A stretch of DNA of 64,000 bases from Harmonia axyridis (GCF_914767665.1 NC_059501.1:2854501-2918500), one strand, 5' to 3'. Shown: positions 46,120 to 56,329, counted from the first letter of the stretch. Translations and numbers: made by a program. Notes: a model not told the origin generated them from the sequence alone.

Positions 46120-46219
46120 TTTCTCGAAATGACAACCCCGCCTCCCGTAGAACAATAATTCGACCTCTTTCAAATTCATTTAGGTGGCGATAAATTCCGC
46201 GTACACGGGCTCTAGGCAT
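46120..46219 (-). pseudogene. N-terminal scrap of a Tc1-like transposase
   Basis: On the minus strand, ATG at 46219 reads MPRARVRGIYRHLNEFERGR followed by IIVLREAGLSFREIANK. This matches the start of a common Tc1-like transposase: a basic N-terminus, then LxEFERGRIIxLxEAG and the first helix-turn-helix. The sequence leaves the family after REIANKKK, so only about 35 residues remain. It is a different family from the 29.45 and 60.57 kb copies. The flanking stretch 45990-46320 shows no clear TIR. Confidence 0.7.
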
Positions 46220-46579
46220 TTTGACAAACACTAAACATCGTCTTTGGATATCCTGGAACAGCTGGTTTGTTGTAAAATTTGAAAAACTTGCAACAAAGGA
46301 CAACAATATTTAAGTAACAAAAATTGTTCACATGAAGAACGATTTTTTTCTCAAATTCAATCATTTACTTCTTTCTATAATTTCTGTTTTACCGAAAAAA
46401 AAATTAAAATTTAAACAACTCCTTCTGGGTGTTGCAGTTTCTTTGTTGGTATATTTATATTGAATATCCTTCATCAAGTAGACTCATTAAACCTTTATAA
46501 AATCCGATTTTAATGAAACTTGGGCTGTAGATGTAGATGGTCCCATACGAAATTGAGATCTTTCAGAGAGAACATAAAT

Positions 46580-47225
46580 TACAGAGTAGATACTCCTAAA
46601 TTGGAGGTACAAAAATAATTACAGATTCCTCGGATCATTTTGAGAAAAAAGTCGCAAACGCTTTGTTTTCAAGATATAGGGTGTTGAAGTTTAAGTTTTT
46701 TCGAGTTTTTTTTCTCATAGCATCTTCCCTTTACAAGATATTTAACTTAAATTTGGCATATACATTTCAATTTAAAAATTTGCTTATTTCGAGTACAAAT
46801 CTACTGCGTGACATTTTTTGGAACAGTGCCCGCTTCTTTCCTCCAGAACCTTTATTGGGTGGACCACTGGTAGTTTAGAAAAATGTAAAAAAAAACTTTG
46901 GTCTAGTATTGCACTTTTTGATATCTCGTAGTTTTGTTTTATCTGCTATCGATTTAAAGAAAAAAAATGGTCAGTAATTCTTAGGAAAATCTAGATCATT
47001 ATAGTGATCTATTTAGTAAGATGTGATGAATGAATTAATTATAAGGTTTGGTACTTATTCACCAAATCTGTAGCGAAGATTATTAAAGATTCGATCATCA
47101 CAAGAAATGCCTTGTATCTCGAAAACAGGGCATTTGCGGGCCCATGTTTATAGGAATCTTTTTCTTGGAAGTATCCAAGTAATCTCCCATTTTTATTCGC
47201 ATCTCCTATTTAGGAACACCCTGTA
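46580..47225. mobile_element. TACAGGGTGTTCC family, best preserved copy
   Basis: The left end TACAGAGTAGATACTCC and the right end GGAACACCCTGTA (ending 47225) are inverted, and pairing continues through TAAATTGGAG. The element is 646 bp. Internal landmarks in order: CGGATCATTTTGAG, ACGCTTTGTTTTCAAGATA, GGGTGTTGAAGTTT, CACTGGTAGTTTAG, TATCTGCTATCGAT, CTGTAGCGAAGAT and TATCTCGAAAACAGGG. The first and last of these are themselves inverted relatives, so the element is partly palindromic. No transposase. Confidence 0.75.
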
Positions 47226-47389
47226 GGTGTAGGAGTTTATGTCTACTGTAGTACAAATAATACAATGGTAGTTTAAAAATACGAAAAAACAAATGTAATT
47301 CCAGACTATTTAAGAAAGCCGTTCAGATCTTTGAAAATAAAAAAGGGTTTTGGTTTCTTCCAAAAACTTCATGATCTTTTACAATCTGC

Positions 47390-47910
47390 GATCTGTCCAG
47401 AGTACGAGCGCTCAAAAATCACCAATTCGAAGACCATTCCCCTCCCCGATCCCTCCATATGCAAAACACACCTTCATTAGCATCTCTAAACGTTCCCCAA
47501 TACCAATCGACCAAAATAAAAAGACCAAAACCAGTTCCATGGCCAACGCGATCGACGTCGCGGCCATTTTTTAACACATACAGACCGGTCCGTTTTGATC
47601 AAGCAGCCGCCTCATCAAGCAGCCCTCCCATTGGCCCGTTGCCGGTGCAAACAAACAAAAATAACCCTTCTATTCCTTCTCCCCTTTCAATTCGAGCCTC
47701 TGTACTTCATTTGCGGGTAATGTTAATGCGCTGCAACCCTTTTTAACCCCTTTTGCTCTGCCATTCGTCGACGTGTTAATCGGGAAAGGGTCGCGAATGA
47801 TTGGAATATTGATTTGAAGGGTTTATTTTTGGGGGAGGGCGAATGGTACGGGGAGATTTTGTAGATTTTGGAGATTTGAGAGTTTTGGTTTATGTTGATT
47901 GAGATTTTTT
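47390..47910. other. GC-richer unique island, candidate regulatory DNA
   Basis: Rich in AACCCTTCT, AACCCTTTTTAACCCC and GGGAAAGGGTCGCG words, with GCGGCCATTTTTTAA and CCTCCCATTGGCCC. It starts with ACGAGCGCTCAAAAATCACC, which resembles ACGAACGCTCAAAAATTCA at about 56350. Open frames of 74 and 95 codons overlap and have no domain. No transposon hallmark. Confidence 0.4.
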
Positions 47911-48199
47911 AGGTCCGTTTGGTTAGTTTGAGTCGGTTGGTATTATTTGAATATACAGAGTGTACCATATGCAACTCACCCCCTAAATATTTATTTTGAA
48001 CAGAAATTCCCAAAAGATACTTTTTTTGAATTTTTGTTTGATATCGATTTATATGGTTCCACTTATTTTGTTGCCATAACGGTCAAAAACATTTTCTCAG
48101 TCTTTTCTGAACTTTATATCCCTATTTCGGATTTTGTTTTCACCCTTCTTGTACGTGAATTCATTTAAATACTTTGCACTATTTGTAGTGCCTACCTCC

Positions 48200-49026
48200 A
48201 GTGCCTAAAAACTTAGCTTAGCCATTTTTTTCCGAAATTCGATGCTTTATTATAAAACACTGGTTATACATTTATGATTCAAAGTATTGTTCATCGCTGG
48301 CCACTACTTTCTCCCATCTTTCGGGCAGCGTACGAATACCGCGTTGAAAAAACTGGTCATCTTTTGAAGCGATCCACGAATCGATCCAATTTTTTACTTC
48401 TTCATAAGACCGGAAGTGCTGGTCAGCCAGTCCGTGTACCATTGATCGAAACAAGTGATAGTCCGAGGGAGCAACGTATTAATTGCTCTCAATAACGATC
48501 GCCTGCGATTGTTTCAGTCGGTTTAAAAAACTCCTTATACACTACGCCGAGCTGGTCCCGCCAAATACCGAGTATGACCTTGAAACCGTAAATATTCGGT
48601 TTGGCCGTCAACGTGTAAGCATGACCGGGATATCCCCATGATTTTCTTCGCTTGGGATTATCGTAATGACCCATTTTTTCGTCTCCTGTCACAATGCGAT
48701 GCAGAAATCCCTTCCGTCTTTGCCTTGCAAGCAGCTGTTCACAAGAAAACAAACGCCGTTCAACATCTCTCGGTTTCAACTCGTACGGCACCCAATTTCC
48801 TTGTTTCTGAACCATTTCCATGACTTTCAGGCGTTTTGAAATGGCTTGTTGCGTCACTTTTCTGAAGCGTTGAAACAAACCACTTTTGGCACGTTATTTC
48901 ACTAATAGCGGCCTCACCATAGGTATTTGAGAGCATTCGATGAGCCTCAGCCGCAGTTTTCTTCATATTAAATCAGAAAATTAAAAACTCCCGCAAATGA
49001 GGAGAATTGGGCTCGTGAGCTGACAT
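48200..49026 (-). mobile_element. Mariner element relic with two internal deletions
   Basis: The transposase lies on the minus strand, and about 70-200 bp of non-coding end lies left of 48272. Terminal inverted repeats could not be placed with confidence. Two internal deletions have removed the second helix-turn-helix and the second and third catalytic positions (see the gene entry). Confidence 0.8.
48272..49026 (-). pseudogene. Broken mariner transposase
   Basis: Reading from ATG at 49026: MSAHEPNSPHLREF, a stop, then MKKTAAEAHRMLSNTYGEAA (48966) and WF, the first helix-turn-helix. A deletion then joins to VTQQAISKRLK, NWVPYELKPRDVERR, FLHRIVTGDEK with the first catalytic Asp, and GVVYKEFFKP-TETIAGDRY. 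A second deletion jumps to VAPSDYHLFRSM. The helices carrying the second Asp and the SPD motif are gone. The C-terminus is complete: SYEEVKNWIDSWIASKDDQF, TLPERWEKVVASDEQYFES. A full mariner transposase is about 345 residues; roughly 110-130 are missing. Confidence 0.85.
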
Positions 49027-49659
49027 GTTTAATCGAGAATAATTTCATGATGCAAACACAAATCGACTAATATTTCGATGGCGTTATGTTTACAAATACC
49101 TAAGCTTATTGTATGACATCTACGACGTATTTATTTCGACTACCACTTACCGTTACAGCCATCCATTGCAAAACGTCGAAAGCATAGGTGTACACCAATA
49201 ATATCCAATTTTATTGGTAGTGGTCATGATCAATAATCAAATAGTAACTTCCGAAACAGTTCAATATATGGAAAATTCAACCAAAATATGGAAAATTCAA
49301 CTAAAAATCGAAAAAAACTGACGTAAAAGTCACTGATGTGTCAATCGCACAAATGGAGACCATACAAGTGTTAATATGTAGTCATTTGTTTATTTGTGCA
49401 TTCATTCAATTTTTTGTTCACTTATTTTTCCATTCAATTATTCGTTAATCAAGTAATTTATTCATTTATCCAAGGGTACAATTAGCGCATTAACGACGAG
49501 TACTCAACTTGTTCTTGACTTCACGAAATCACTTTCTTTATTTTCATACACCCAACTTACCCTAATTTCAGCGTTAAATAGGATAAACAGATAATGTTAA
49601 AAGAACAACAAAATGAACCATCTGCATACAAACAAACTCAGCACATCCACCTAGTCAAA
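49027..49659. other. AT-rich stretch with nothing recognised
   Basis: It probably contains the 5-prime non-coding end of the mariner relic in its first part. Nothing else was recognised. Confidence 0.4.
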
Positions 49660-50060
49660 GCCCTAACCGCAAGTACCACCACCAATTCGTCATCCCTCAC
49701 CATATCATAACCCATCTGTTACAACCCTTTTCACTCCCTTGACAAGCCTCTAATCGTCGAAATCGAAAGTATTTGCCCTTTTTTTCTACCTGTTCTTTCC
49801 GCATTCGTCAACCCTTCCGTTATACCTAACTGCACTACTTAGGGCGCCGCGAGGGGTAAAAACCCTTTCACTCTTCCTGGTTGGTGCAACTCAACCCTTT
49901 TGTTGTTGGGTCTCGACCCCAGGGATTATTATTACATCACATAACGAGCGACAAGTGTCGGTACGTATTTATGATGGTGGTACAGTTATGGAAAACTGGG
50001 ATCAGGTAGTTTTTTTATCAGGGTTGTGGTTGGGATGAACCCTTTCACGGTTTTTTTTTT
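49660..50060. other. GC-richer unique island, candidate regulatory DNA
   Basis: AACCCTTTT-type words occur at about 49720, 49800, 49860, 49895 and 50035, the densest cluster in the window. GGCGCCGCGAGGGG lies near 49842. No open frame or repeat copy. Confidence 0.4.
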
Positions 50061-50718
50061 TGCGGAACAGGTGAATTATTGTTCGGTGGGGTAGGTATTG
50101 GTTAAGATTTTTTGGTGGCATTAGGATTTGAGGCTTTATTTGAGTACCTATATTAATTGAATGTAGATTATTATTAAGCAGGTAAAAATGATACGTATTA
50201 TTCCCGAGGAGTACCTTCACAAGGTATTAAAAGCCATTATTTCTTCGAGTAGTATTCTCTATTTTATAATTTTATTTTCATTATTACTAATTAATCGATT
50301 TGAGAATTTCAATGAGGAATTTTATTCAAAAATTAAATAAGAATTAGTAATCTAATATTACAATTTATTAAGGTCGCTAACAAAATTTTAATTAGATTGT
50401 TGATTAATTGGTGGCATCCATTCAAGTTGAAGAAGAAGAATATACTCAAAATTCACATTAAAACACTTACGAGTACTTATATTAATTAATGAGGAACATT
50501 ATTCCACGAGTTAATAATGATAGATATTATTCCCGAGTGGTACCATTTCGAGGTAATAAGAGTCATTATTTCTTCGAGTGATATACTCTATTAATTTTAT
50601 CATTTCATTTATTCTTTCTAAATAATCGATTAATCAATTGGTGGGATAAAGGTTTTGCGGCTTTATTTTAAGTTGAAGAATATAATTACAATCAACATTA
50701 AAAAACTAAAGAAAACGT
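50061..50718. other. AT-rich stretch with loosely repeated blocks
   Basis: Blocks around TATTATTCCCGAG, AGGTA and CATTATTTCTTCGAGTA recur at about 50190-50260 and 50520-50590, and in part near 51410-51440. This suggests diverged local duplications. No gene is seen. Confidence 0.45.
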
Positions 50719-50758
50719 ATGTTGATTGAGTCATCATCATCATCATCATCATTCAGCC

Positions 50759-50870
50759 CTAAACCGTCCACTGCTGGACATAGGCCTCCCCAAGGCATTT
50801 CCATCTTTCTCTATTCTGTGCGGCTTCCATCCAGTTGGTGTGGATTCTTTTCTGTGGATTCTTTTCTTTG
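50759..50870 (-). pseudogene. RTE reverse transcriptase, extreme C-terminus
   Basis: On the minus strand this reads KRIHTNWMEAAQNRERWKCL then GEAYVQQWTV and a TAG at 50759-50761. It is the usual end of insect RTE-clade endonuclease/reverse-transcriptase proteins. The following TGATGATGA repeat is the element tail. Confidence 0.88.
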
Positions 50871-50875
50871 GTCCA

Positions 50876-51348
50876 TAGTTACATATATCTGGGGCATGAA
50901 GTGAGGATTGGTAGAGACAACCAAACAGCAGAACTGCTCAGAAGAACAACTTTAGGATGGGCAGCATATGGCAAACTTCGTGATGTCTTCAAGAGCGATA
51001 TTCCAACCAAGCTGAAGAGAAAGGCTTTCAACATGTGTGTTCTACCCGTTCTAACCTACGGTGCAGAGACCTTAACCCTGACCAAAGCATCGGCAAGAAA
51101 ACTGCAGAAAACGCAGCGCAGGATGGAACGATCGATGCTGGGAATAAGTCTAAGAGACAGAATTCGAAACGAGGAGATTCGCAGAAGGACGGGTGTGGAT
51201 GATGTTTTGGAGAGAGTGACGAGAGCTAAATGGAGGTGGGCAGGACATGTTGCAAGATCTAACGACGGAAGATGGACGAGGAAAATTCTGGAATGGCGAC
51301 CAAGAGCAGACAAGCGAAGCCGAGGCCGACCTTCAACGAGATGGACCG
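50876..51348 (+). pseudogene. RTE reverse transcriptase, C-terminal segment (inverted)
   Basis: The plus strand encodes about 157 residues: YLGHEVRIGRDNQTAELLRR, WAAYGKLRDVFKSDIPTKLK, VLPVLTYGAETLTLTK, LQKTQRRMERSMLGISLRDR, RRRTGVDDVLERVTRAKWRW, AGHVARSNDGRWTRK and RGRPSTRWTD. This is the region after the polymerase palm (no YADD here) up to the point where the minus-strand segment at 50870 would continue. The frame is open and looks young. The frame upstream to the ATG at 50835 is made by the junction and is not original. Confidence 0.9.
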
Positions 51349-51361
51349 ATGTTGATTGAGT

Positions 51362-52247
51362 AGCGGTATTACAATACCACTAGTGAATAATTATATCATT
51401 TATTTCAGAGGAGTAATGAAAGCCATTATTTGTTCGAGTAGTATAGTATTGTTTAGGTTTCAATGAACTCTATGATAAAAAAAAATGTTCAAGTTGACGT
51501 CATATTTAATTCATCATTTTCTGTGTGTTTGTTTTACGGATTCAATCACTGCATTTGATAATAAAGTCTGAGCCTTGCTTCCGACATATTAATTGATTCC
51601 GTATTTACTTAAAGTAAATCGAATATCTCGCTATTAATTAACAATTTTCTGGTTTTGCAAGTGATTTGCACTCGAGATCGGAATGAAACTTCTGAGAATT
51701 CATAATTTTCATCAGCAGTGTTAGGACTTTGCTATTAAAAAAATTGAAAAAAGTACTGACAAGCTACAACTGAGTTTCAATTAGATTCAGTCGTTGTTTC
51801 CAAGCGAGAAAATTATATTTTGCTTATCCCTCCAACTTCTAAATGATTTCCCCTGAAATTATCTAGTCTACATGACTTTTTTTCGAATTTTATCGTGTTC
51901 ACTATGAGGCTAAAATAATTGATTTCGACTAAGGATTCTTCAACAGTTACTATTGATTTTAAAATATTTGTTCTACATCTATTCAATGGACAATGGTATA
52001 GCCTCATTGTTTTTAAGATCATTATCGGTCCGAAACTCTAAAAAAGCATAGCATATATTTTTCAAGACAGTTTTTGGCCGCAGACTTGTCGTAACCAGTT
52101 TCTCAAAAATGTCATCCGTTTCAAAGATATGGAAGTTTTCAGTTTCATATTTTTGATGACACACCTTATATATAATTATTTTTTATTTATTTCAAGATTT
52201 AATTTATTTTTTGTCTAATGTATAGATGTAATTAAGTCAAATATAGG
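51362..52247. other. AT-rich stretch with nothing recognised
   Basis: No gene or element end was seen before the repeat at 52248. Confidence 0.4.
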
Positions 52248-53190
52248 GTGTCCTATTTAAAATCACCAACTCTCCTCTTTATCTGAAATGGTCATTAATC
52301 TGTATGATCTGCTATAAGTCTGTTATATAAACCATAAAATTACTGAAAAAAAGTTTCAGAACATCTAGAACAGAAACCCAGATGTAGCGAAATATTTGAA
52401 ACAGTCATTTTTCAGAATCGCCTTGGAAATTCGAGAAAAAATCGAAATGTCTACGATCTGCTTTTTGATATCTTATTATTTCGTAAAAAAGGATTTTTTC
52501 TAATTCTGTGGTTATTCCGTTCATTCTTCCACATCTTGTAGAACAAAATCGTGCGAGAATATATCAGAAACGCACAGTTTTCATGGTTATATTTTATTAT
52601 TCTATGTTGGTACTCCGAACTTTCCGCCACGGCTTTATCTGTCAATTCATCAATTTGCCTTAAAGAAATCAGTTCTGCCAACCAACATTTTTCAATGCAA
52701 AAATCACTAAAATATATTTATGGAAATATTTCATTAATTTCAATGAAAATGCAATAAATTAGAGAAAATAATGTATAATACTCGTACAGAATGCTCATTC
52801 TACCACTCGTTCATTCCAAAACTCGCCACTTCGTGGCTCGTTTTTGAATTTTGAACTCGTGGAAGAATATCAATGCCTTCTGCACTTGTATTATAAATAA
52901 CTATTCTCTTATAGTCCTATAGTATTTAAAATTACCAACTCTCCTCTTTATATCTGAAATGGTAATTAATCTGTTATATCTGCTATAAGTCTGTTATATA
53001 AACCATAAAATTACCGAAAAAAAGTTTCAGTACATCTAGAACAGAAACCAAGATGTAGCAAAATATTTGAAACAGTCATTTTCCAAAATCGCCTTGCAAA
53101 TTCGAGAAAAAATCAAAATGTCTATGATCTGCTTTTTGATATCTCATTATTTCGTAAAAAGGGATTTTCTCTTATAGTCCTATAGTTTTC
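52248..53190. repeat. Direct repeat pair of about 255 bp
   Basis: Copies lie at 52248-52502 and 52913-53169 in the same orientation and are highly similar: ACCAACTCTCCTCTTTAT, AAGTCTGTTATATAAACCAT, AGTTTCAG(A/T)ACATCTAGAAC, TCTGCTTTTTGATATC. The left copy is preceded by GGGTGTCCTATTTAAAAT, a degraded terminal motif. The words TCTTATAGTCCTATAG flank the right copy on both sides (52906 and 53172). A weak third relative is at 11390-11570. Confidence 0.85.
52785..52905. repeat. Short repeat with CTCG hairpin, copy 1
   Basis: The block CATTCCAAAACTCGCCACTT followed by CGTGGCTCGTTTTTGAATT is an imperfect hairpin (AAAAC/GTTTT and CCAC/GTGG pair). It lies between the two direct repeats at 52.2 kb. 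A related copy with AAACTCGCTCCTTCGTCGC lies at 62845-62965. Both are bordered by CTTCTGCA or GAATG-CATTCTGCA type words. Likely a small dispersed element. Confidence 0.55.
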
Positions 53191-53339
53191 GAGATGCTTT
53201 CAGATAGCATGAAATTTTGGACAACCTTTACATTTTATCAGTGAATCAGTCGATGATTGTCATTCTTTAATACAATGAAAAATTTTTTTTCAAGTGAAGT
53301 TACGAAATTTCGAATGACAATTCGAATTTTCAGCCTATT

Positions 53340-53770
53340 ATTTTCACCTATTATCTGGAAGAGGGTTATCCCTGCACCACTAAACACCCTCACAATTCTG
53401 TCTGCACAAGTCGTCTATTTCGGAAGAAACCAAAACGACTTCCTTACCACCCAATCCACAAAAAATTCAACAAACTTCCTCCTTCCCTTTGTTGAAACCC
53501 CTCCCCGAAACAACCCTTATAATAAATTACCCGTAAAACACAAGAAACTTGCATCTTTCAAACTCTCCCCTCAGCACCGCCAACCCCGCACGTGGTAAAC
53601 AAATTCGACGTAATAAAAAATACAAAAAGGTACCACGGGCCCATTCAATACGCGGTGGCTTCCAAACCCCAACGGGGCACCCTTAAAAAAGTGATATACG
53701 GGCTTTTGAGACCACGCGGGTTTTATGGTTACGGTTATGGAGATTTTGCGTGAATATTTAGAATGATGAT
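53340..53770. other. GC-richer island, paralogue of the 56.4-kb island
   Basis: C-rich from 53370 to 53600. At 53671-53755 it shares a block with 56403-56490: CACCCTTAAAAAAG, GATATACG, GCTTTTGAGA, then GGAGATTTTGCG. It also contains AAAACCC-type and ACCACGCGGGTTTTATGG words that recall the 12.1-kb island. A 113-codon frame at 53257 has no domain. Confidence 0.45.
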
Positions 53771-53818
53771 TTGATGTTTCGTGCGGAATTTCGTGTTGAT
53801 AATTATTATTATTATATA

Positions 53819-54000
53819 TTATTGTGTGTGTTCCACAAGGCTCCATTCTTGGGCCTCTTCTTTTCGTGATTTATATTAACGACTCACCAGTAAATGTTCC
53901 TTCTAGTGCTATTTCTCTATACGCCGACGATACCAGCATTATAAATTTTGCACCAAAACGTAAAGTCTTGAGGGAGCTGTCTAGCTCTTTTAGTTTGGCA
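53819..54000 (+). pseudogene. Non-LTR reverse transcriptase fragment (YADD box)
   Basis: The plus strand reads VPQGSILGPLLFVIYINDSP, then LYADDTSIINFAP. These are two adjacent conserved blocks of the palm of jockey-type non-LTR reverse transcriptases, including the catalytic Tyr-Ala-Asp-Asp. The spacing of 14 residues between INDSP and LYADD is normal. Sequence on either side does not continue the domain. No tail or target duplication was identified. On the opposite strand, 54185-54020 carries a possible downstream piece of a similar protein (AIQPLFVGESSPIHLYRLY), facing this one. Confidence 0.85.
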
Positions 54001-54623
54001 GTTTTTTCTGTAATGTTTTTTTTTTAATGCAATACAATCTGTACAAATGTATGGGAGATGATTCTCCAACAAAAAGGGGCTGTATAGCGATCCTGGTACA
54101 CCTAAGGATTCGAAAAATTATCGCTTGGAGAATCGCTACCGATTTCGGAGCTGATTTGGTATTATTTACTTGAATACTCGTCACACACGAGCGCGAGCTC
54201 AGGTGACGAGTTGCTGGGGCTCGAGGAAAGAATAATAAAGTTAGTTTCAAAATGTATACCTAATAACTGAACTGTGTGAATTTGTTATTGTAGAAAAAGG
54301 AATAAATATTGAAGAGATCTCACAGGAGTGATAGTGACTAGGGATTCATCAAGCCAAGTAGCTTGACATTTCAACCAACTATTTGACTTGAAAATCAAGC
54401 TCGTGAACAATTACATACTTGAGCTTGACTTGACTTAAGATATTTATTGCTTCACTTGATATCAAGCTACTTGATATTACTTGAGCTCGATATGCACGCG
54501 TCGCACGGTTTATATTTCTGCAATCTCATGTGCGCTTAGACCAAATTAGGAGATTCTTCAAGCGCCGAGAGACTGATGCATTCGCCAGTGTGACTTTATT
54601 AGTAGATTTTTCACATTTCTATG

Positions 54624-54862
54624 AAATTTATTGGTAGATTTTGGTAGTTTCAGAAATGTCTTTCCAAACATGGCCAAAATGATCAAGGTTTTTTTATCAA
54701 CGCCAGCATCTTCAGCTCCTGTTAAAAGACAATTTTCCAGAGCTGCTCTTACAGTTACAAAAACTCGCAATAGGTTAGGAGACAAATATATAAGATGTCT
54801 CATGTGTCTTAGATCCTGGATGGAAAATTATGAAATCAAACAAAGCCTGGAGGTTTCTCAAT
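54624..54862 (+). pseudogene. hAT transposase C-terminal dimerisation region
   Basis: The plus strand reads VDFGSFRNVFPNMAKMIKVF, LSTPASSAPVKRQFSRAALT and VTKTRNRLGDKYIRCLMCLR, then SW. This is the hAT family dimerisation block, where the usual pattern is FP.la.la..fLsiPasSa.vER.FS.ag...t..RnrL. The Glu of ER is Lys here. The rest of the roughly 600-residue protein, including the catalytic residues, is absent. Confidence 0.88.
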
Positions 54863-54985
54863 ATGAAGAAACATTATTTTTTCTATATTTTATTTTGTTA
54901 GGATTGATTGGTTCAATTTAGGTTTCTATTTCAAAAAGTTGATATTATCGATGATTAAAAAGTAAAATAACTCATTTCCGCTTTA

Positions 54986-55106
54986 TATATTTATTTTCAC
55001 AACAATTGTTTCGTCATGATAACATGACTTCGTCAGGTGAGCATGGTAACTGTTATGTAACTGGTCATGTTATCATGACGAAACAATTGTTGTGAAAATA
55101 AATATA
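54986..55106. repeat. Perfect 43-bp palindrome with 35-nt loop
   Basis: The arms 54986-55028 and 55064-55106 are exactly complementary over 43 bp. The loop is 55029-55063. The right arm runs into the TA-flanked start of the large fold-back at 55103. On the minus strand, 55036-55007 reads CTGACGA, A, then a 6-bp stem with a TTAT loop, then GAAAC, which resembles a hammerhead ribozyme core with one extra base. Confidence 0.9.
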
Positions 55107-55706
55107 CAGGGTGTTTCCTAAACATGCGGCAAAAATTCAGGGGGTTGTTCCTTGGACTATTTTAAGCATGTTTTGTCCTTGGATGATTTTTGAAAAACCT
55201 CTTTGTTTCGAAGATACAGGGCGAACAACATTTTTCATATTTTTAAAATTAATAATAGTTTAAATAAGAATGCGTACCGCACTGCGTTTACTAAGTAGGT
55301 ACAATTTATTTTTAAATTTGTTTAACAACATTCCAATTACTAAAAACGGCCAGTTTTTCGACTAAAAATTGCTAATACATCACAAAACGAATTCAAATGA
55401 AAACCGTATACTGTATTCCTTTACCATCTGCACTTATCAATTTTTAGTCAAAAAACTGGCCGTTTTTAGTAATTGGAATGTTGTTAAACAAATTTAAAAA
55501 TAAATTGTACCTACTTAGTAAACACAGTGCGGTACGCATTTTTATTTAAACTATTATTAATTTTAAAAATATGAAAAATGTTGTTCGCCCTGTATCTTCG
55601 AAACAAAGAGGTTTTTCAAAAATCATCCAAGAACAAAACATGCTTAAAATAGTCCAAGGAACAACCCCCTGAATTTTTGCCGCATGTTTAGGAAACACCC
55701 TGTATA
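55103..55706. mobile_element. Fold-back element, 269-bp arms, 66-bp spacer
   Basis: The arms 55103-55371 and 55438-55706 are inverted copies of equal length, with four mismatches found by eye (about 98.5 percent identity), all transitions. Ends read TATACAGGGTGTTTCC. Each arm holds CATGCGGCAAAAATTCAG near the outside and AAACGGCCAGTTTTT near the loop. The spacer is unrelated and AT-rich. No coding sequence. It is inserted in the hAT relic and is therefore younger than it. If transcribed it would fold into a near-perfect long hairpin. Confidence 0.95.
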
Positions 55707-56329
55707 AAGCGAGGAAGTTGTACCCTCGCCAAAAGTATCTGATACTGTAGTAGAACCTTACAATGCCACACTGTCAGTCCACCAACTTGTTGAAAATACC
55801 GATGAAACATACTGTATTGATAATGAAGCTCTCTATGACATCTGCTTTAGAACTTTGAGATTGACCACCCCAACTTAACTTAACTTACGGAAATAAGTTA
55901 TTTTACTTTTTAATCATCAAGATGAATTTCCGACAAGTAAAGACTGAGACAATCAAACACTTGATATTTTCGGTTTTTTATACAATAAGTTTAATGAATA
56001 AAAATGTTTTTTGCAAGGTTCTTTCTCATTTAATCATTTTTTCATTGTTGTGACACTACACAATAAAACTGCTTAAAATCAACTAGCTTGATATGATTCA
56101 AGTACTTGATAAATAAATACTAGACTTGATTTGATATTGAAAAACTACTACTTTGATTGAACTCGACTTGAAATCAAGTCAAGTTATAGCCAAGTAGCTT
56201 GAAAATCAAGCCAAGCTGTGAATCCCTACGACGGACAGACATTCTTGCATTTTACCAGATATTCTTCATCTATCACTCGAACATCATCGTTTAAGACCAT
56301 TCCAGGTTCAAAATTCGAAAATTACAGAC

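Larger units (their letters stand above)
50732..51348 (-). mobile_element. RTE-type LINE insertion with 5-prime inversion
   Basis: The insertion is bounded by an identical 13-bp target duplication, ATGTTGATTGAGT, at 50719-50731 and 51349-51361. Its left part is the 3-prime end of an RTE element on the minus strand: a (TCA)n run on the plus strand, then the ORF end. Its right part is the directly upstream ORF segment, but on the plus strand. The two halves point away from each other, as expected from twin priming. About 617 bp were inserted. Confidence 0.9.
54339..56228 (+). mobile_element. hAT element relic, about 1.9 kb, with nested fold-back
   Basis: The left end TAGGGATTCATCAAGCC and the right end, on the other strand, TAGGGATTCACAGCTTGG are inverted. 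Sub-terminal CAAGTAGCTTGA, TCAAGTCAAG and ACTTGATATCAAGCTACTTG words repeat at both ends, typical of hAT. An intact 8-bp duplication is not visible (ATAGTGAC left, CGACGGAC right). Inside lie the C-terminal end of a hAT transposase and, at 54986-55706, two palindromic insertions. A right-end fragment of the same family is at 41866-43146. Confidence 0.8.

Noticed and set aside
54339..56228. 8-bp target duplication of the hAT element
   Set aside because: The flanks ATAGTGAC and CGACGGAC match at only four of eight positions, so no duplication is claimed.
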